DNA from: Gloeophyllum trabeum ATCC 11539
Lineage: Eukaryota > Basidiomycota > Agaricomycetes > Gloeophyllales > Gloeophyllaceae
DNA: 64,000 bases
Direction of reading: 5' to 3'
Assembly (NCBI RefSeq): GCF_000344685.1
Contig: NW_006920419.1
Location: 1,293,576 to 1,357,575, forward strand
This document shows positions 1 to 10,621 of this stretch, one piece after another. Below the pieces are notes generated by a model, which worked only from the letters and a program-made list of their open reading frames with translations, ran no database searches and was not told the DNA's origin. The position numbers and the translations under genes are program-made. Positions within the stretch are counted from its first letter, which is position 1; every line of letters begins with the position of its first letter.

Positions 1-130
1 GATAAGTGAAAATCAGGTGGCGCATGGATTCACTTACTTCATACACCCCGAAGGAAAAGGGTATAGCAATCCCCTGATTTCTTTTGGCAATCTTATACGC
101 CATTAGTTCATGCTCCAGTTTCAGCTCTCG
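1..130 (-). pseudogene. Left-edge fragment of a gene related to the one at 5022-5729
   Basis: On the minus strand the first 130 bases encode a stretch reading ...NQGIAIPFSFGVYEV..., ending in RHLIFT at the window edge. It aligns with LQGAEVPYSYGTYEV...GRHFRFVF in the gene at 5022-5729, so the two are paralogues. The rest of the gene lies outside the window, so intactness and function cannot be judged. The family is not recognised. The assignment rests only on this short protein similarity. Confidence 0.4.
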
Positions 131-1340
131 TGCTTCTCTATCTGCGGTGAAGATCAGGCACGCTCAATGAAGCAGGGTAAAGATAAAAAGCTACCATTAT
201 CGTCAGGACATAGGTGCATTTTCAATGCTAGACAAAGCGCACTTCGAATTCCTGAGCGGCTGCACAACAGTACGCTTGGCTGGCCATACACACAGAACGC
301 TTCCAACGTGAGCTCCTCGGGACGCGGTTGAGTCAGATCCTCAATGAGCTGTTCGGTTCCGTGTCTGTAGTCCACTTTGGACCGAGTCGCGGGGGTGTAA
401 GGTCCATACTTGTCGCAGGGATGGAGAGTTAAGCAGCCTAGTAAGACTACTTTAGCAGTATCCCGCCGAGGATGGCGCGCATGGTGTGCCAGGAGCTCTC
501 GAGGAGAACGAACGTCCGTTTGAAGGATAGTTTCCATCGGTATGGAAAGGGAGCCAGAGTTTGTAAAGAAAGAAGATGGTATTTGCTGTTGGGATAGCGA
601 GGGTGAACCTCTTTATATAGTGGCTTCGTAGCCACACAAGTGTCCATCGGGCTCGGGTGCCACATCCGAATCTGTCGTGTATGCCGGTCGAGTGGCCATG
701 CAGTCAAAGCGTCTTGTACTGAAGAAGGTGGATCACAGATCACGGCACAGTTCTTGTCTTCGGCGCCACACTTTGTCCCTGGTCTTGTACTAAACGGCTG
801 ACGCATAGAACGTCGGATAAATCGGTGATACCATGGAATAAAGAACAACTTGTATATGAGGCGCAGACACTATAGCATGGTCGTGTGCATTTGAATGCAA
901 TCCTGTGTCATAGGCCAACCGAGGCTTGAGTGCTAAGCGTAGTCGGGACTGGCATGTTTTGAGCTGGGTCTCCTAGTCTTGGCTTGGGTGATTACAGAGC
1001 GCTACCTAGACAAAGAGCGTCGTTGATTATTTCCAGGACATTGCTAGCGTACGAGTCTGTGGGTTTCCGAGCCTCCATGCAACTCGAGGACAAGAGGTAA
1101 AGGCCTTCGACTCTTCGGCAGTTGAATACACCGACTACCTGTCGGACGGTACTGACCCTAGCTTGGTCATCCCATCGGAAATAGTTCTGAAATATCTTGC
1201 CGTACTTATGCAAAGAGCTTCACAAACAACGTTCCGCCTGACGATGATAAGTGAACTCCATGGGATACAACCAGATGCATCGCTGAGGGCAAGGTCGTGG
1301 GAATGGTGCGTGGGAATACTGTTTTGCATGTCATTCCGAT
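131..1340. other. Intergenic, no supported gene
   Basis: Several open frames of 60-133 codons overlap here on both strands, but none has a recognisable domain, a consistent splice structure or a paralogue in the window. Upstream exons of the left-edge gene could lie on the minus strand, but I cannot place them. Confidence 0.4.
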
Positions 1341-1358
1341 TCCTCTAGAATCGGTTTA

Positions 1359-1721
1359 CAGTGCTTTGCATAAAAGTCCGGAAACTGCGTTTCGCGCGTT
1401 TCTGTTTGTCCCAGCCAAACAATGCCTTATAGGGTAACACCTGACCGAGGGCGCGACGGTCCTCGAGTCAGCCTATATCACTCCTGGGACACAAATGCCC
1501 GTCTCAAGGCTGAATAACGTTCAGATCTGTATCTCTTCAGGATATCGAGCACGCAGAGGTCAAAATCCCCCAAGAACGACCCTCATACATGGATGTCGAA
1601 GCGTCCCGCCAACCAGTCAACAGCCCGTGCTACGGTGATCGACTACCCCATATAGGTTTGTTTGGCTGGCACAAACAACATTTCGCGAATCGCGGTTTCC
1701 GGACCTTTATGCAAAGCACTG
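1359..1721. mobile_element. Tc1/mariner-like MITE, 363 bp
   Basis: Imperfect terminal inverted repeats of about 65-75 bases start CAGTGCTTTGCATAAA on the left; the right end is the inverted copy ending TTTATGCAAAGCACTG. A TA dinucleotide flanks both sides (1357-1358 and 1722-1723), as expected for a Tc1/mariner target duplication. The arms share the GTCCGGAAAC and CCAGCCAAACA blocks but differ at several positions, so the element is not recent. No transposase is encoded; it would be a non-autonomous element. Confidence 0.75.
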
Positions 1722-1723
1722 TA

Positions 1724-3375
1724 CTGTTCAGTCGTTGTATAGGGCTCTCTGGTGATCGAAAATTGCCAGCGTTGAACAGGGGGGTATACCCCTTATAGCC
1801 CACATTACCTTACACTGGGTACAATACCCACATTGAGCCACCGAGAAAGTGTGAAAGGAACCGGACAAAGGTCAAATTTTGTTCATAGTGTTGCCTTGCA
1901 AAACAAATGAAAGTTCAATGAACAGTGTTGAACAAAGATCATATCCTGTGTCACAATCAAATTTTTGTGCACTCAAAAGTAGTATTATTCTAATTTGTTT
2001 CACTGACTGTGCAATGGACAATCATGAAAGAAGTTTGACATTTGACTGATTATTTTCAAAGTTTTGTGCATGCTCAATATGGGTGATGTACCCAGTGTTA
2101 ACTGTAACGGGAGCACCCTCCTTAAATGGAAGGTCCACCGATTCAAATCTTAGCACCATCAGCAAATAGGAGCTATTGCTTCTCATGTCAATAATTACCG
2201 TTTGTGAATAGGGACTAATTCCAGATGTGGTCTCTGCACGGCACGATCCTTTCAAGATCTCGGGCCAATGGCACTGTCAGGCATCCCCCAGCTGTGTGTG
2301 GAATTGCGCCGATGGCAAGTACCCTGCTGCCTACGGCACAAGATTGGTAAGTTACATACGAGGCGTAGTACTGGCAGCATTGAGGCCTCAGCCTGACGAC
2401 GTGCATCTCAGCTACAGTATGCATGTGCACTGACTCGATAGTAATGCTACCCGAGTGTAGAACTGAAGTAAACAGTGTATTGTGTATTGAAATAACTGTA
2501 CTTGAAACCGAGTATAGGATGATTGAAGGTTCTAGCCACACACAGTTATGTTTGAAAGTTCAGTTACGAACTTATATGATTTAGTATCACTGAGATCAAC
2601 ATATAATAACTAGGAGTATTCTTGATGCCGCGCAGCGCCCGGGAGGCTAGAAAGACTATTACCTACTTGTAGAACCCTTGCCACTCGTTTACCTTACGAG
2701 GAATCGGACCTGGCGTGCCGCGCAGCGCCGAATACTTCCCAAGTTGGCTATTGCAGCCATTTGCAGATCGATGGGCACCACTTTAAAAAGTCGCATATGG
2801 TCAGAGTGCGTCGGAGATGGTGCCAGGGATGTCGGAGGACCGAAAAGAAGTCTAGGTGGTCAGACTTTGACACCTCGGAGCTTGATTTCCCCTCTCCGAC
2901 ATGGTCCAACTGCAAATGATTTTTCAAGAAGTGGGCCCATGCAAATGGCTGTGAGCAATCCAATAAAGCCCCGGACAGCCATTTCCGTTACTCGGGAAGC
3001 TCCGTCTGGCGCCGGCACCTTACCCCTCCTTTGCGGGATGGGATGAATTAATTATCACATAGGTGTTTGGCTGGCCAGCTGAACACTTATTGCCATCCTG
3101 CGCAGTCCCAATGGATATAATTTAAAGTAATAATTATTTCGAGTCTTTGACGTATACAAGAGATATTTAGCTCCTCCTTGATTTGGTGTGCAAAGTTCAC
3201 AGCCTGTAGCTGCTGTAGAGTGCAGTTCACAGCATGCAGCTGCTGCGGTGAAGTGAGATGGAATTTAGTACTGATTGTTTACTTCGATATGTAAGTGGGA
3301 TGCAAAGTATAGTCTATGCATGGACCGGAGTCTAGCTGCAAGGGACGCGAGATAACTCTAAGTCCACGCTGTCTA
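1724..3375. other. Intergenic, AT-rich transposon debris
   Basis: No supported gene. The stretch 1860-2080 is AT-rich. Around 3007-3040 there is a block (CTGGCGCCGGCA, then CTTACCCCTCCTTTG) that recurs almost unchanged near 28343-28372, so it marks the end of a dispersed repeat. At 3190-3245 a short imperfect direct repeat carries GTTCACAGC followed by AGCTGCTG. Confidence 0.5.
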
Positions 3376-3523
3376 GCCGTGTGCCACTGGAGCCAAACAT
3401 GGCACGCCGGTCCTTGCCAGTTGGTCGAAAAGAGGTAGCTTTACTGCGCCCCCGTGCAAACACGTACAAATATACCATATCGAGAAGAATGTCACGTGAT
3501 GCCGGCAAACGCGGGCTTCCCGA

Positions 3524-4040
3524 GGACCCCTGAAAATACCGATGGAGGTTAGATACCAATTCCGTGAAAAAGTGAGGTCTGGAGGCCGTATGTTAGATAT
3601 GGTTGCGGTAAAATGTGGTGAAGCACCCAAGAGGCCGGATACTTCAGTCCCGGTAGAATTGAGGCTCGATATCCAAGGTCAGATACCATTGTGGTATATA
3701 CCCGGCTTCTCCCCGCACTCAATCGCTCGCTTGTGCAGCCACAATTTGCCCCAATAAATATTTGAGCTGAGATTGCACTATTTTGGCAACATTGGGCCTA
3801 TATATGGCATATTGTAGCGAATAATGCCTTATTTGGATCAAATTTGGCTAAGAAAAACCCTTGTAACTGGATCAAAATTCGGAGCTTGTATATCTGGGTC
3901 CCGGTAAATCTCGAGCCACACGGCTAGGTTAGTATCTCGACCCGGTAAAAACAGCCAAATTAGGCGAAATTCGGTCCCGGTAAAAATGAAGGAAATCAGG
4001 TTCTCTGGTATCTAACCTCCATTGGTACTTTCAGGGGTCC
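3524..4040. mobile_element. MITE with 35-bp terminal inverted repeats
   Basis: Positions 3524-3558 begin GGACCCCTGAAA and end GGTTAGATACCA. Positions 4006-4040 are the inverted copy, differing at only two positions. The interior has no coding capacity but contains several copies of CCCGGTAAA (near 3650, 3900, 3940 and 3975). I could not settle a target-site duplication. The near-identical arms make this one of the younger elements in the window. Confidence 0.7.
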
Positions 4041-4204
4041 TGCTTCCCGCCGCGCGCGTGTCCGGCCAGTTAGAGTATCTTCCAGTCTGGACTAAGAGGG
4101 TCATATAGATGGGGCAAAATAAGTTTTCACTGAAATCTATATAGCTGTGATACATGTGGCTGACAAGGTATATAAGAAAGCCAACAGTAAGGAAAGTTAA
4201 TAAA

Positions 4205-4216
4205 CCCTAACCCTAA
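4205..4216. repeat. Two telomere-type units (CCCTAA)2
   Basis: CCCTAACCCTAA lies directly beside the tRNA-like sequence. On the minus strand it reads as a TTAGGG pair 3' of the tRNA-like body. Two units can occur by chance, so the meaning is uncertain. Confidence 0.5.
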
Positions 4217-4235
4217 AAGTGCAAATAAAAAATGT

Positions 4236-4306
4236 GCACAGATAGGAATTGAACTCCAGACATCCAGTACTCAATAAATGCCGCATAACCACTATACTAA
4301 AGAAGC
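4236..4306 (-). repeat. tRNA-derived (SINE-like) sequence
   Basis: On the minus strand an A-box-like TAGTATAGTGGTTA is followed about 30 bases later by a B-box-like GAGTTCAATTCC, the internal RNA polymerase III promoter layout of a tRNA. The acceptor stem does not pair convincingly and I cannot place an anticodon loop, so this is not a working tRNA gene. The downstream tail ends in two TTAGGG units. A SINE head or a decayed tRNA pseudogene are the likely readings. Confidence 0.5.
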
Positions 4307-5021
4307 GATACAAATCTTACACTTTAACATACTATAATGGCAATGCAATTGGCGTTTACTTAATACGGCTGGGTCCAGTTATTTTTAGTGACGCGGCCGG
4401 AGGGGTCGGAGGTCACATGATATTCCTCTCGAAAAGGTAATATTTGGTCGTGTTTACGCGGGGGCGCAATAGCAAAGACGGTCGAAAAGTGCGACGTATT
4501 GCGGGTTTGGCATAACCCCTCTCAAAGGAGGGGCACGCTGTGGCGCGTGGCGATCGTCTAGGCGCAGACGTCATCTCGGTAGCGCATCCCGGCTCTCTCT
4601 TTTAAATAGTGAGCATTAAAGTAGAAGACATCTGTTGCTAGATACTTGCGGTGCTTAGTCCTTTCGTATCCCGTCACAATCGCCGGTGTATCGCGGCACT
4701 GAGAGCATTGTACCTGCCCCCTTCAGTATCGACGGCATTTCTCCCTGGAGTCTCTCTCCCTCTGCCGTAATCTCTCGGCTTGTCATAGCTTCTAGAAACT
4801 TTACTACGATCGCCATGAAGGAATCCTTCCCTCCCCAGACGATCGTGTCCGCTGGGTCAACGCGGGAAAAGACTCAGCGATGTGAATACACGCAGCCAAA
4901 GATTCCAACATGTCCAGTGTCTCGGTAACAGGGTCTCGTACCATTGAATTTTTTGGGAATTGAGTGTTGTAGAACTCACTTTCGTCTAGAGGGCTAGTGT
5001 GTCGCATACATTGTCAGAGAG

Positions 5022-5729
5022 TCACTTCTCGATACTTGGACGTCTAACGAAATTCATGAGATGACCGAACCCGAGTAGATACTTCTTTCCGTTCATTTCC
5101 GGGCAGCACTTGGACATGAAATCAGTAATTGCAGACAGAAAGACAAAACGGAAGTGGCGTCCACGTACTTCGTATGTACCATATGAATAGGGTACCTCAG
5201 CACCTTGCAACCTCACTAAGTCCTCGTATTACCTGACGTCTTGCGGAAGAAGGTCGTGGCAGTAGTCCACTGTTCTATTCAAGATTTCAGAGATAGAAAA
5301 CCACTCTGCCTTCTCCTCGAAGATCTTCAGGGAAAATTCCAAGCCAGGATGCCTCTTGCCGTCCGCTCCGGCTGGGAGACAGTACCAGAGCCTGTAGTAC
5401 CTCCTACTAGCAAGGAAAATGTCGCACTCAGGGTTATGATGCTCGACATCGACATCGGAGGGGAGCGAAGGGACAAGCACGAGTTCGGATTCGCCAGAGG
5501 CATCCGGCAGAACGGTACAAGGACGGCGAGGGTGGAATTTCTCGGGATTGCGCCTGATGTTCCTGCTATGTCCAGTGGACACCGCTGCCAGGGCGCGGTG
5601 TTCGTCTACTGGTGACGCCTTAAGCTTGAACAGAACGGCAGGCTTGAAAGGAGGCTCGCCTATGCACTCCTGGAATTTGCACCAATGGTGGTAGAATTCC
5701 GAATAACCGCCAGAGGTGGGAGAAGACAT
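5022..5729 (-). pseudogene. Unrecognised gene interrupted by one in-frame TAA
   Basis: The frame starts at MSSPTSGGYSEFYHHW (5729), runs 166 codons, meets TAA at 5229-5231, and continues in the same frame for 69 more codons to a stop near 5022. The part after the TAA (YEDLVRLQG then VPYSYGTYEV) is the part conserved in the left-edge paralogue. This suggests the TAA interrupts a longer protein of about 235 residues. A spliced alternative was tried, but the only donor-acceptor pair at the TAA is 17 bases apart and a longer one breaks phase. If the TAA is the true end, the product is a 166-residue protein. No domain recognised. Confidence 0.45.
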
Positions 5730-5771
5730 GCTAGGAGTGGGTGAGTAGGAGTAGAGTACGTGCCTGAGCAT

Positions 5772-6550
5772 GGGTGTTATTTATATACAGAATAAGCATT
5801 TTGTGCCACACCCACAGGGTGGCGGTTGCTTGACAGACGCTTTGACCGAGGAATATGGCGTAAAGAACAAAGACAGATTCCACAGGGCTCTGGATGGCCA
5901 CTCGGATTATCTTCCCTAAAATTGATGCGTCATAGCGAGGAGAGACGAAGATACAGGAAGGCGCCACATCAGCCTCGCTGGCGAAGGTTATCACGAGCAA
6001 GGGGGTCTTCAGTGCCCTTAATAGTCAGCGCATCTGCAGAAGGGCAGGAAAAAGACAAGATATATAGAGGAATTCTGTTGACAAGAGAGTCCAGGACTTA
6101 GGGCAATCATGAGCAGCGGACGATACCCTACGCCCAGTCTTGTTCAAGCTGCGCCCAAATTCGCGAATCTCCATAAGGAAAACAACAATAGATTGACAAC
6201 AGCGTAGATTGACGCAATCCTGCCACGGTCCACAGACAGAGGGGCGTAACTTGACATGAATGGTAGCCGTGCCCTTTATCGACCCATGACACAACAGGAA
6301 TCGGAAAAACAGCATCATTTCCTGAAAGCCACATAAGTAGTTGTCTGGGAAGTGCATCGGAGCTGCGTGATCCGACTACTAGGTAGTGGCTGACTGGCCC
6401 ATTCGACTCGTCCAGTTGCAGTATACAGAAGAGGCGACTTGAATTCAAACCTGTGGCGGTGGATATTATTATTAATTATTGATATTATTGATAACTTGTG
6501 CAGAATACACGTGATCCACGCGACGGTCAGCGTCACGTGCTACGCGTCGT
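5772..6550. other. Intergenic region before the pRiA4b-like gene
   Basis: Overlapping short frames on the minus strand (6025-6450) have no recognisable domain. The 100 bases before the next gene are AT-rich around 6462-6495 (an ATTATTATTAATTATTGATATTATT-type run) and carry a TATA-like ATATTTAAAA at about 6586. Confidence 0.4.
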
Positions 6551-6664
6551 TTATTGGAAGCACGCGACCTGCGTAAACTCAACTTATATTTAAAACCTTC
6601 CCGGAGAATATTCCTCAACACAAACCCTCGACATTTGTCCCCTTCAACGTCGACCGCGACGACG

Positions 6665-8258
6665 ATGCCTCTGAAACGTGCCCTGGAATCCTCTTCGTCG
6701 TCGCCGCCACCGGTGGCCAAACGTGTCGCTGGGCCGTCTTCCGTCTTTTCGACGCCGTACACGCCCAAGAAGCATAGGCTTCCAGTACCGTCCGACTCGC
6801 CAACAAATCCCTTTAGTCTTAACCGCAAGCAGAATGCGAATGCTCTCAAACTACCGCCCCCCATCTCCTTCAAACACCACCTCGCTTTGCGGATGCAGCT
6901 CGTGACTCACCCGTCTCGAGCGGACCTGTACGAGGGCGGCAAGATGCCGCCGTTCAGGATCGTCTCGGTACCGACGAACTACACTTTCAAGCTCTTCCAC
7001 AAGCTCATCATGTTCCTGTTCGAGTGCGAGGAGCCCGTCTCGAAGGGGAAGGACGATGCGCACCTGTTTGAACTCGTGCGCCGCGTTGCGATGCATGCCA
7101 CGAATGAGCGGCCCGGGCAGATGAAGATGGGGTCGATCCACGCGAAGCTGTCCAACGAGCGGGACCCTTACTATCGGTGTGGTGGCTTGGTCGAGGAGGT
7201 TGACGAGGAGGATGAGGATAGCGACGACGGTGACTGGACCTGGGAGAACGAGGAGGAGCTCACTCTGGAGAATGCGTGGCCGCATGGACCTGATCTTAGG
7301 AGGGGAATTGTCTATGTATGTGCACCGCGATCCACCAGATACTCTGACTAACCAGCAACCTTCAGCACCATAATAATTACACCATCATACACATCACGAT
7401 AAACACCGTGCCTCTACCAGAACGAAAGGGTATAGGCAACCGGCCGTACACCTTCCTCGCCCGAGGTCACATCGACCTCAACGAGCAGCCCGCTCCCGCG
7501 CCCCTCACGCCGACCACCGACGCCGGAGCCAACGCCCCCCTGTCGCCAAAGTCCCCGCCCAAGTTGCGCCTGCCGCTCTTCAAGCCGAAACTCGGTATAT
7601 TTCCCTCGGGAAAGAACGCGCTGCCGCTCGCGCCGTGGATGTCGCGCCCGCAGGACAAGGAGGCGGCGATCTCCGTTCTGCGGTGGAACGCGCACGCTGC
7701 TTGGGAGAACTACGTCGACCGGTGCCGGGAGGTGGAGCGGCTGCGGGCGTTGCAGCTCGCGCGCGCGCAGAAGGCCCGCCGGGTGGAGAGGGAGAGCGAT
7801 GCGCCCTCGTCGGACGCGATGCCCAGCTCGGACTCGTTCGCCGATGTACGTGTCTCGTCGTGCATTATTCGCTGCCCACTGACCGGTAGCTGCAGGCGCC
7901 GACACCGGGGCTGGCGCTCATGTCGTCCTCGCCGTTCCCATACGACAGCATCCCGCCCACGCCCGCGCCCGTGCAGCCGCTGCACCGGCTCATCGTCGAC
8001 CGCACGAGCCGGCGGCTCTCGCGCCTTGCTGAGAAGGGCCTCTACGAGTTCGACAGCGACGAGGAGGAGGTCGACCAGTTGGCCGGCGATGAGGGGCTAT
8101 TTGATGGCGACGCGGCCGTCCAGCTCGCGCGGGGGAATAGCAAGATCAAGGGAATAGATCGGGACGAGGACGGGTGGACGTGGGAGGAGCCCGTGAAGAA
8201 GGAGACGAAGGAGCTGGAGGAGGTCGTGGTGTACCAGGACGACGAGGTGGAGATATGA
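6665..8258 (+). CDS. pRiA4b ORF-3-like domain protein
   Basis: Model: exons 6665-7315, 7366-7845, 7896-8258, giving 497 residues; both introns are 50 bases, phase 0, with GTATGT/CAG and GTACGT/CAG borders. The start MPLKRALE was preferred to an upstream in-frame ATG at 6554 because a TATA-like stretch lies between. Around residues 94-120, PFRIVSVP followed by LFHKLIMFLFEC matches the 'LHxxIQxxF' block of the pRiA4b ORF-3-like fold. After an acidic stretch (DWTWENEEEL), the exon 2 start HHNYTIIHITIN corresponds to the conserved His-rich strand of that domain. An acidic second WTW motif (DGWTWEEP) closes the protein. In bacteria this domain occurs with IS elements and plasmids. The fungal role is unknown. 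Confidence 0.75.
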
Positions 8259-8438
8259 GCGACGGAGCAGCGAATGGATATGATACTAATATGTATTACA
8301 GGTGATAGTCTCCTTGATTTCGTTTGTATAGTACACGACTATGCGTAGCTGCAGTCACTCTTAATTCTTCCTGCCTATATGTTGTTCGATGTACATGGCT
8401 GACTATATTACTGATTGCGAACGTGTAAACAGATATTC

Positions 8439-9365
8439 TCAACCTGATGGTGAACGTAGCCAGGCTCTCTTAACCTTTTGATACAAGTCCTCTTCAAGTG
8501 ACCCAGCTTTGAGGACATCAACTTCGACGGCGAGCTCGGCCCTTGACAATATGCGACGAAGGATCTCCTCCACAAGGCGACTATCGTTATCCTGTCTTCT
8601 TGGCAGAGGACGGAAAGCCACGCTTCGGAGAGCCGGGAAGAGGTCGGTTAACCAGGAACGACCAGATCCGTCCCCATAGGGCTTCAAGGCTGTCAACCAA
8701 CTGAAACGAGAAGGATCGGGACTCTTGGCCAAACTGAACATGAGAGCCCAGATGGTGAGGTGGGCTAGGGACGGTGCACTATGCGAGAGGCTGAGGAGCA
8801 TATCTGCGACCCCGTTGAACCCTGGATGATGCGTTCTCCCCTCGACATGCAGTCTCAATAGACTCGGGAGAAGTGGAATCGGAGGCGAACCCAGAGTCTG
8901 ATGTGTGACTCGGTCCTCGCAATCGCCGTGGATGATCAGTTCTTCAAGCATGGGAAGCGACACGTCCGGCAGTAGGAAGTCGCGTCGTGCGTGCGTGAAC
9001 ACCGTCAATGTCCGAAGGTAGTGGGAGACGACTGGGAGAAGCTCGTGGAGGACAGCGCGCCATGCTTGCGACAGGGCCTGCGGAGTGTCCGAGCAGCTTT
9101 CTTTATCGACGTGACATAGGTCTGGAGAGCGGTCGCATAACAGCAGACACTCTACTTTCGGGGTAGACTCCGGATTTCCCTTCATGACTCGAAGGAAGGA
9201 GGACATCTGCGTGATGCCTTCCAGCAAGACAGACTGGTATCTGAGCGGTGCAGACACTTTGTGAATGAATTTAGAGACGAGCGAAAGAGAGCAACCTGTC
9301 CTTCCGTCGTCGGTGCAAGCGAGTGAAAAGATGGGTTCCCATATCTCGACCGGGAATTCAACCAT
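8439..9365 (-). CDS. F-box-like protein (subfamily A)
   Basis: Single-exon gene of 308 residues. The start MVEFPVEIW (9365) was chosen because every paralogue begins at the same place (M-x-x-x-P-x-E-x-W); an in-frame ATG at 9479 adds 38 unconserved residues. Residues 1-45 form the F-box-like helix pair: P-x-E-I-W, then FSLACTDDGRTGCSLSLVSK. The rest follows the family pattern: a core strand (LLEGITQMSSFL), a VVSHYLRTLTVF block, FLLPDVSLPMLEELIIHGD, and leucine-rich strands. By family knowledge such proteins may link substrates to a Skp1-cullin ubiquitin ligase, but the target is unknown. It lies head-to-tail with two other family members. Confidence 0.8.
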   Translation of the reverse strand: MVEFPVEIWEPIFSLACTDDGRTGCSLSLVSKFIHKVSAPLRYQSVLLEGITQMSSFLRVMKGNPESTPKVECLLLCDRSPDLCHVDKESCSDTPQALSQAWRAVLHELLPVVSHYLRTLTVFTHARRDFLLPDVSLPMLEELIIHGDCEDRVTHQTLGSPPIPLLPSLLRLHVEGRTHHPGFNGVADMLLSLSHSAPSLAHLTIWALMFSLAKSPDPSRFSWLTALKPYGDGSGRSWLTDLFPALRSVAFRPLPRRQDNDSRLVEEILRRILSRAELAVEVDVLKAGSLEEDLYQKVKRAWLRSPSG

Positions 9366-9709
9366 GACTGTTTGACGATGGGGGAAGACTGTCGAGTACG
9401 TGTGAGGTATATTGTAGGCCTTTGAGTCGTTCAATATTGAGGGTCGACGTCCAGGCACAATCCTCGTGTTGATGTCCATAACTGCAGCAGCATGGGTCTT
9501 TCTCGCACCAATAACAGTTACGCTCTCACGGCTACCTGTGGTAATCTATACACGAGTGCTCTCTGGGGCGCAGAGACAGAAGAGTGACAGTGCAGGTGTA
9601 TGTCCTCTAGCGGGAGTCTACAGGAGTCGCAGTATGAATGAGCATCAGAAATGAGTCCGAAGTGTTTGATTGTCAAAGCACAACAGCGAGGGTCTTATAT
9701 CGCCAATTC

Positions 9710-10621
9710 TCACAGAGAACCAGTGCTAGCTCCCTTCAACCAAGACTCTTTCATTTCCGGGTACGGATCTTCGTCAATTCGACGAGCCGGGCGCAGCTCG
9801 AACTCGATGGCGTGCTTTTGTACGGAGACCTTCCGCAAAACCTCCCACTGCGCTTCATACGCCGCCTGAAACGCGAGCGTACCCTTGGGCTGCCACGGTA
9901 CAAGGCGAACGGCGACATGCTGGAGTGAGGGGAATAATGCAGCCAGCTTCGTTTGAGAAGACGAGTCGAAATTTGGCTTGCACTTTGGCTTGGCCAGAGC
10001 CTCTCGCCAGTCGAACGATGCGTCCGAAGTGACTGCAAGGTGTGTAAGAGCCGGCGCAACTTTCGAGAGCATAGGGAGAAGAGAGGCTGTCATGCCGCCC
10101 TTCCAAAGACGCCGCGTCCCCCCGAAATGTAGCGCCGAGAGATTGGGAAGTGACACGGCCTGGTCGCATACGACGTCAAAATAATCGCCGTGCACACTCA
10201 GCTCCTCTAACGTTGGGAACGCCACAGGGGGGAGCAGGAAGGACCGAGCTCCTTTCATGTAGATCGTGAGCGTTAGCAGGGAGTGTGAGACGGCCGACAG
10301 TAACCGGCACATGAGGTCCACCCATTCATCCGATAGACGGATGAAGCGGGGAGAGGCGGAAGGACGATACGTGTGGTGTGGCGGCGTGTCGCATAGGAGA
10401 AGGTGTAGGATTTTCGATCGTCGGTCAGGATTCCTCTCCCAGACCGCAAGAAAGCAGGACAACCGTGCGGTGCCCTCGACTAGGACGGACTGATATCTGA
10501 ATGGCGCCGATGCTTCGCGCACGAATTTGGAGACTAGCGATAGCGAACAGCCTGTTCTACCACCGTCGGTGCAGGCATAGGCAAATATATGTTGCCATAA
10601 TTCGGTAGGGCAGTCTGCCAT
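9710..10621 (-). CDS. F-box-like protein (subfamily A)
   Basis: Single exon, 303 residues from MADCPTELW (10621). The F-box-like N-terminus reads FAYACTDGGRTGCSLSLVSK followed by FVREASAPFRYQSVLVEG. The middle has LLSAVSHSLLTLTIY and FLLPPVAFPTLEELSVHGDYF, matching the neighbours. The C-terminus ends KESWLKG, like the W-L motif closing the other copies. It is intact and probably a tandem duplicate of its neighbours. Function inferred only from the family. Confidence 0.8.
   Translation of the reverse strand: MADCPTELWQHIFAYACTDGGRTGCSLSLVSKFVREASAPFRYQSVLVEGTARLSCFLAVWERNPDRRSKILHLLLCDTPPHHTYRPSASPRFIRLSDEWVDLMCRLLSAVSHSLLTLTIYMKGARSFLLPPVAFPTLEELSVHGDYFDVVCDQAVSLPNLSALHFGGTRRLWKGGMTASLLPMLSKVAPALTHLAVTSDASFDWREALAKPKCKPNFDSSSQTKLAALFPSLQHVAVRLVPWQPKGTLAFQAAYEAQWEVLRKVSVQKHAIEFELRPARRIDEDPYPEMKESWLKGASTGSL

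Larger units (their letters stand above)
3385..4535. mobile_element. Older inverted-repeat element with a MITE and a tRNA-like sequence inside
   Basis: The segment around 3425-3500 (GGTCGAAAAG ... GCGCCCCCG ... ACACG ... GTCACGTGAT) reappears inverted at about 4385-4480 (ATCATGTGAC side, then CGGGGGCGC, then GGTCGAAAAG). These look like diverged arms of one element. Inside lie a 517-bp MITE (3524-4040) and a tRNA-like sequence (4236-4306). The outer motif GTGCCACTGGAGCC/AACATGGCACGCCGG at 3380-3410 recurs near 29028-29062. No transposase is visible. Exact ends are uncertain. Confidence 0.5.

Noticed and set aside
447..848. 133-codon minus-strand frame near the left edge
   Set aside because: No domain, no paralogue, overlapping competing frames; not enough to call a gene.
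4205..4216. Chromosome-end or interstitial telomere
   Set aside because: Only two CCCTAA units; too short to claim a telomere tract.
7414..7905. 163-codon minus-strand frame
   Set aside because: Antisense shadow of the GC-rich second exon of the pRiA4b-like gene; no domain.
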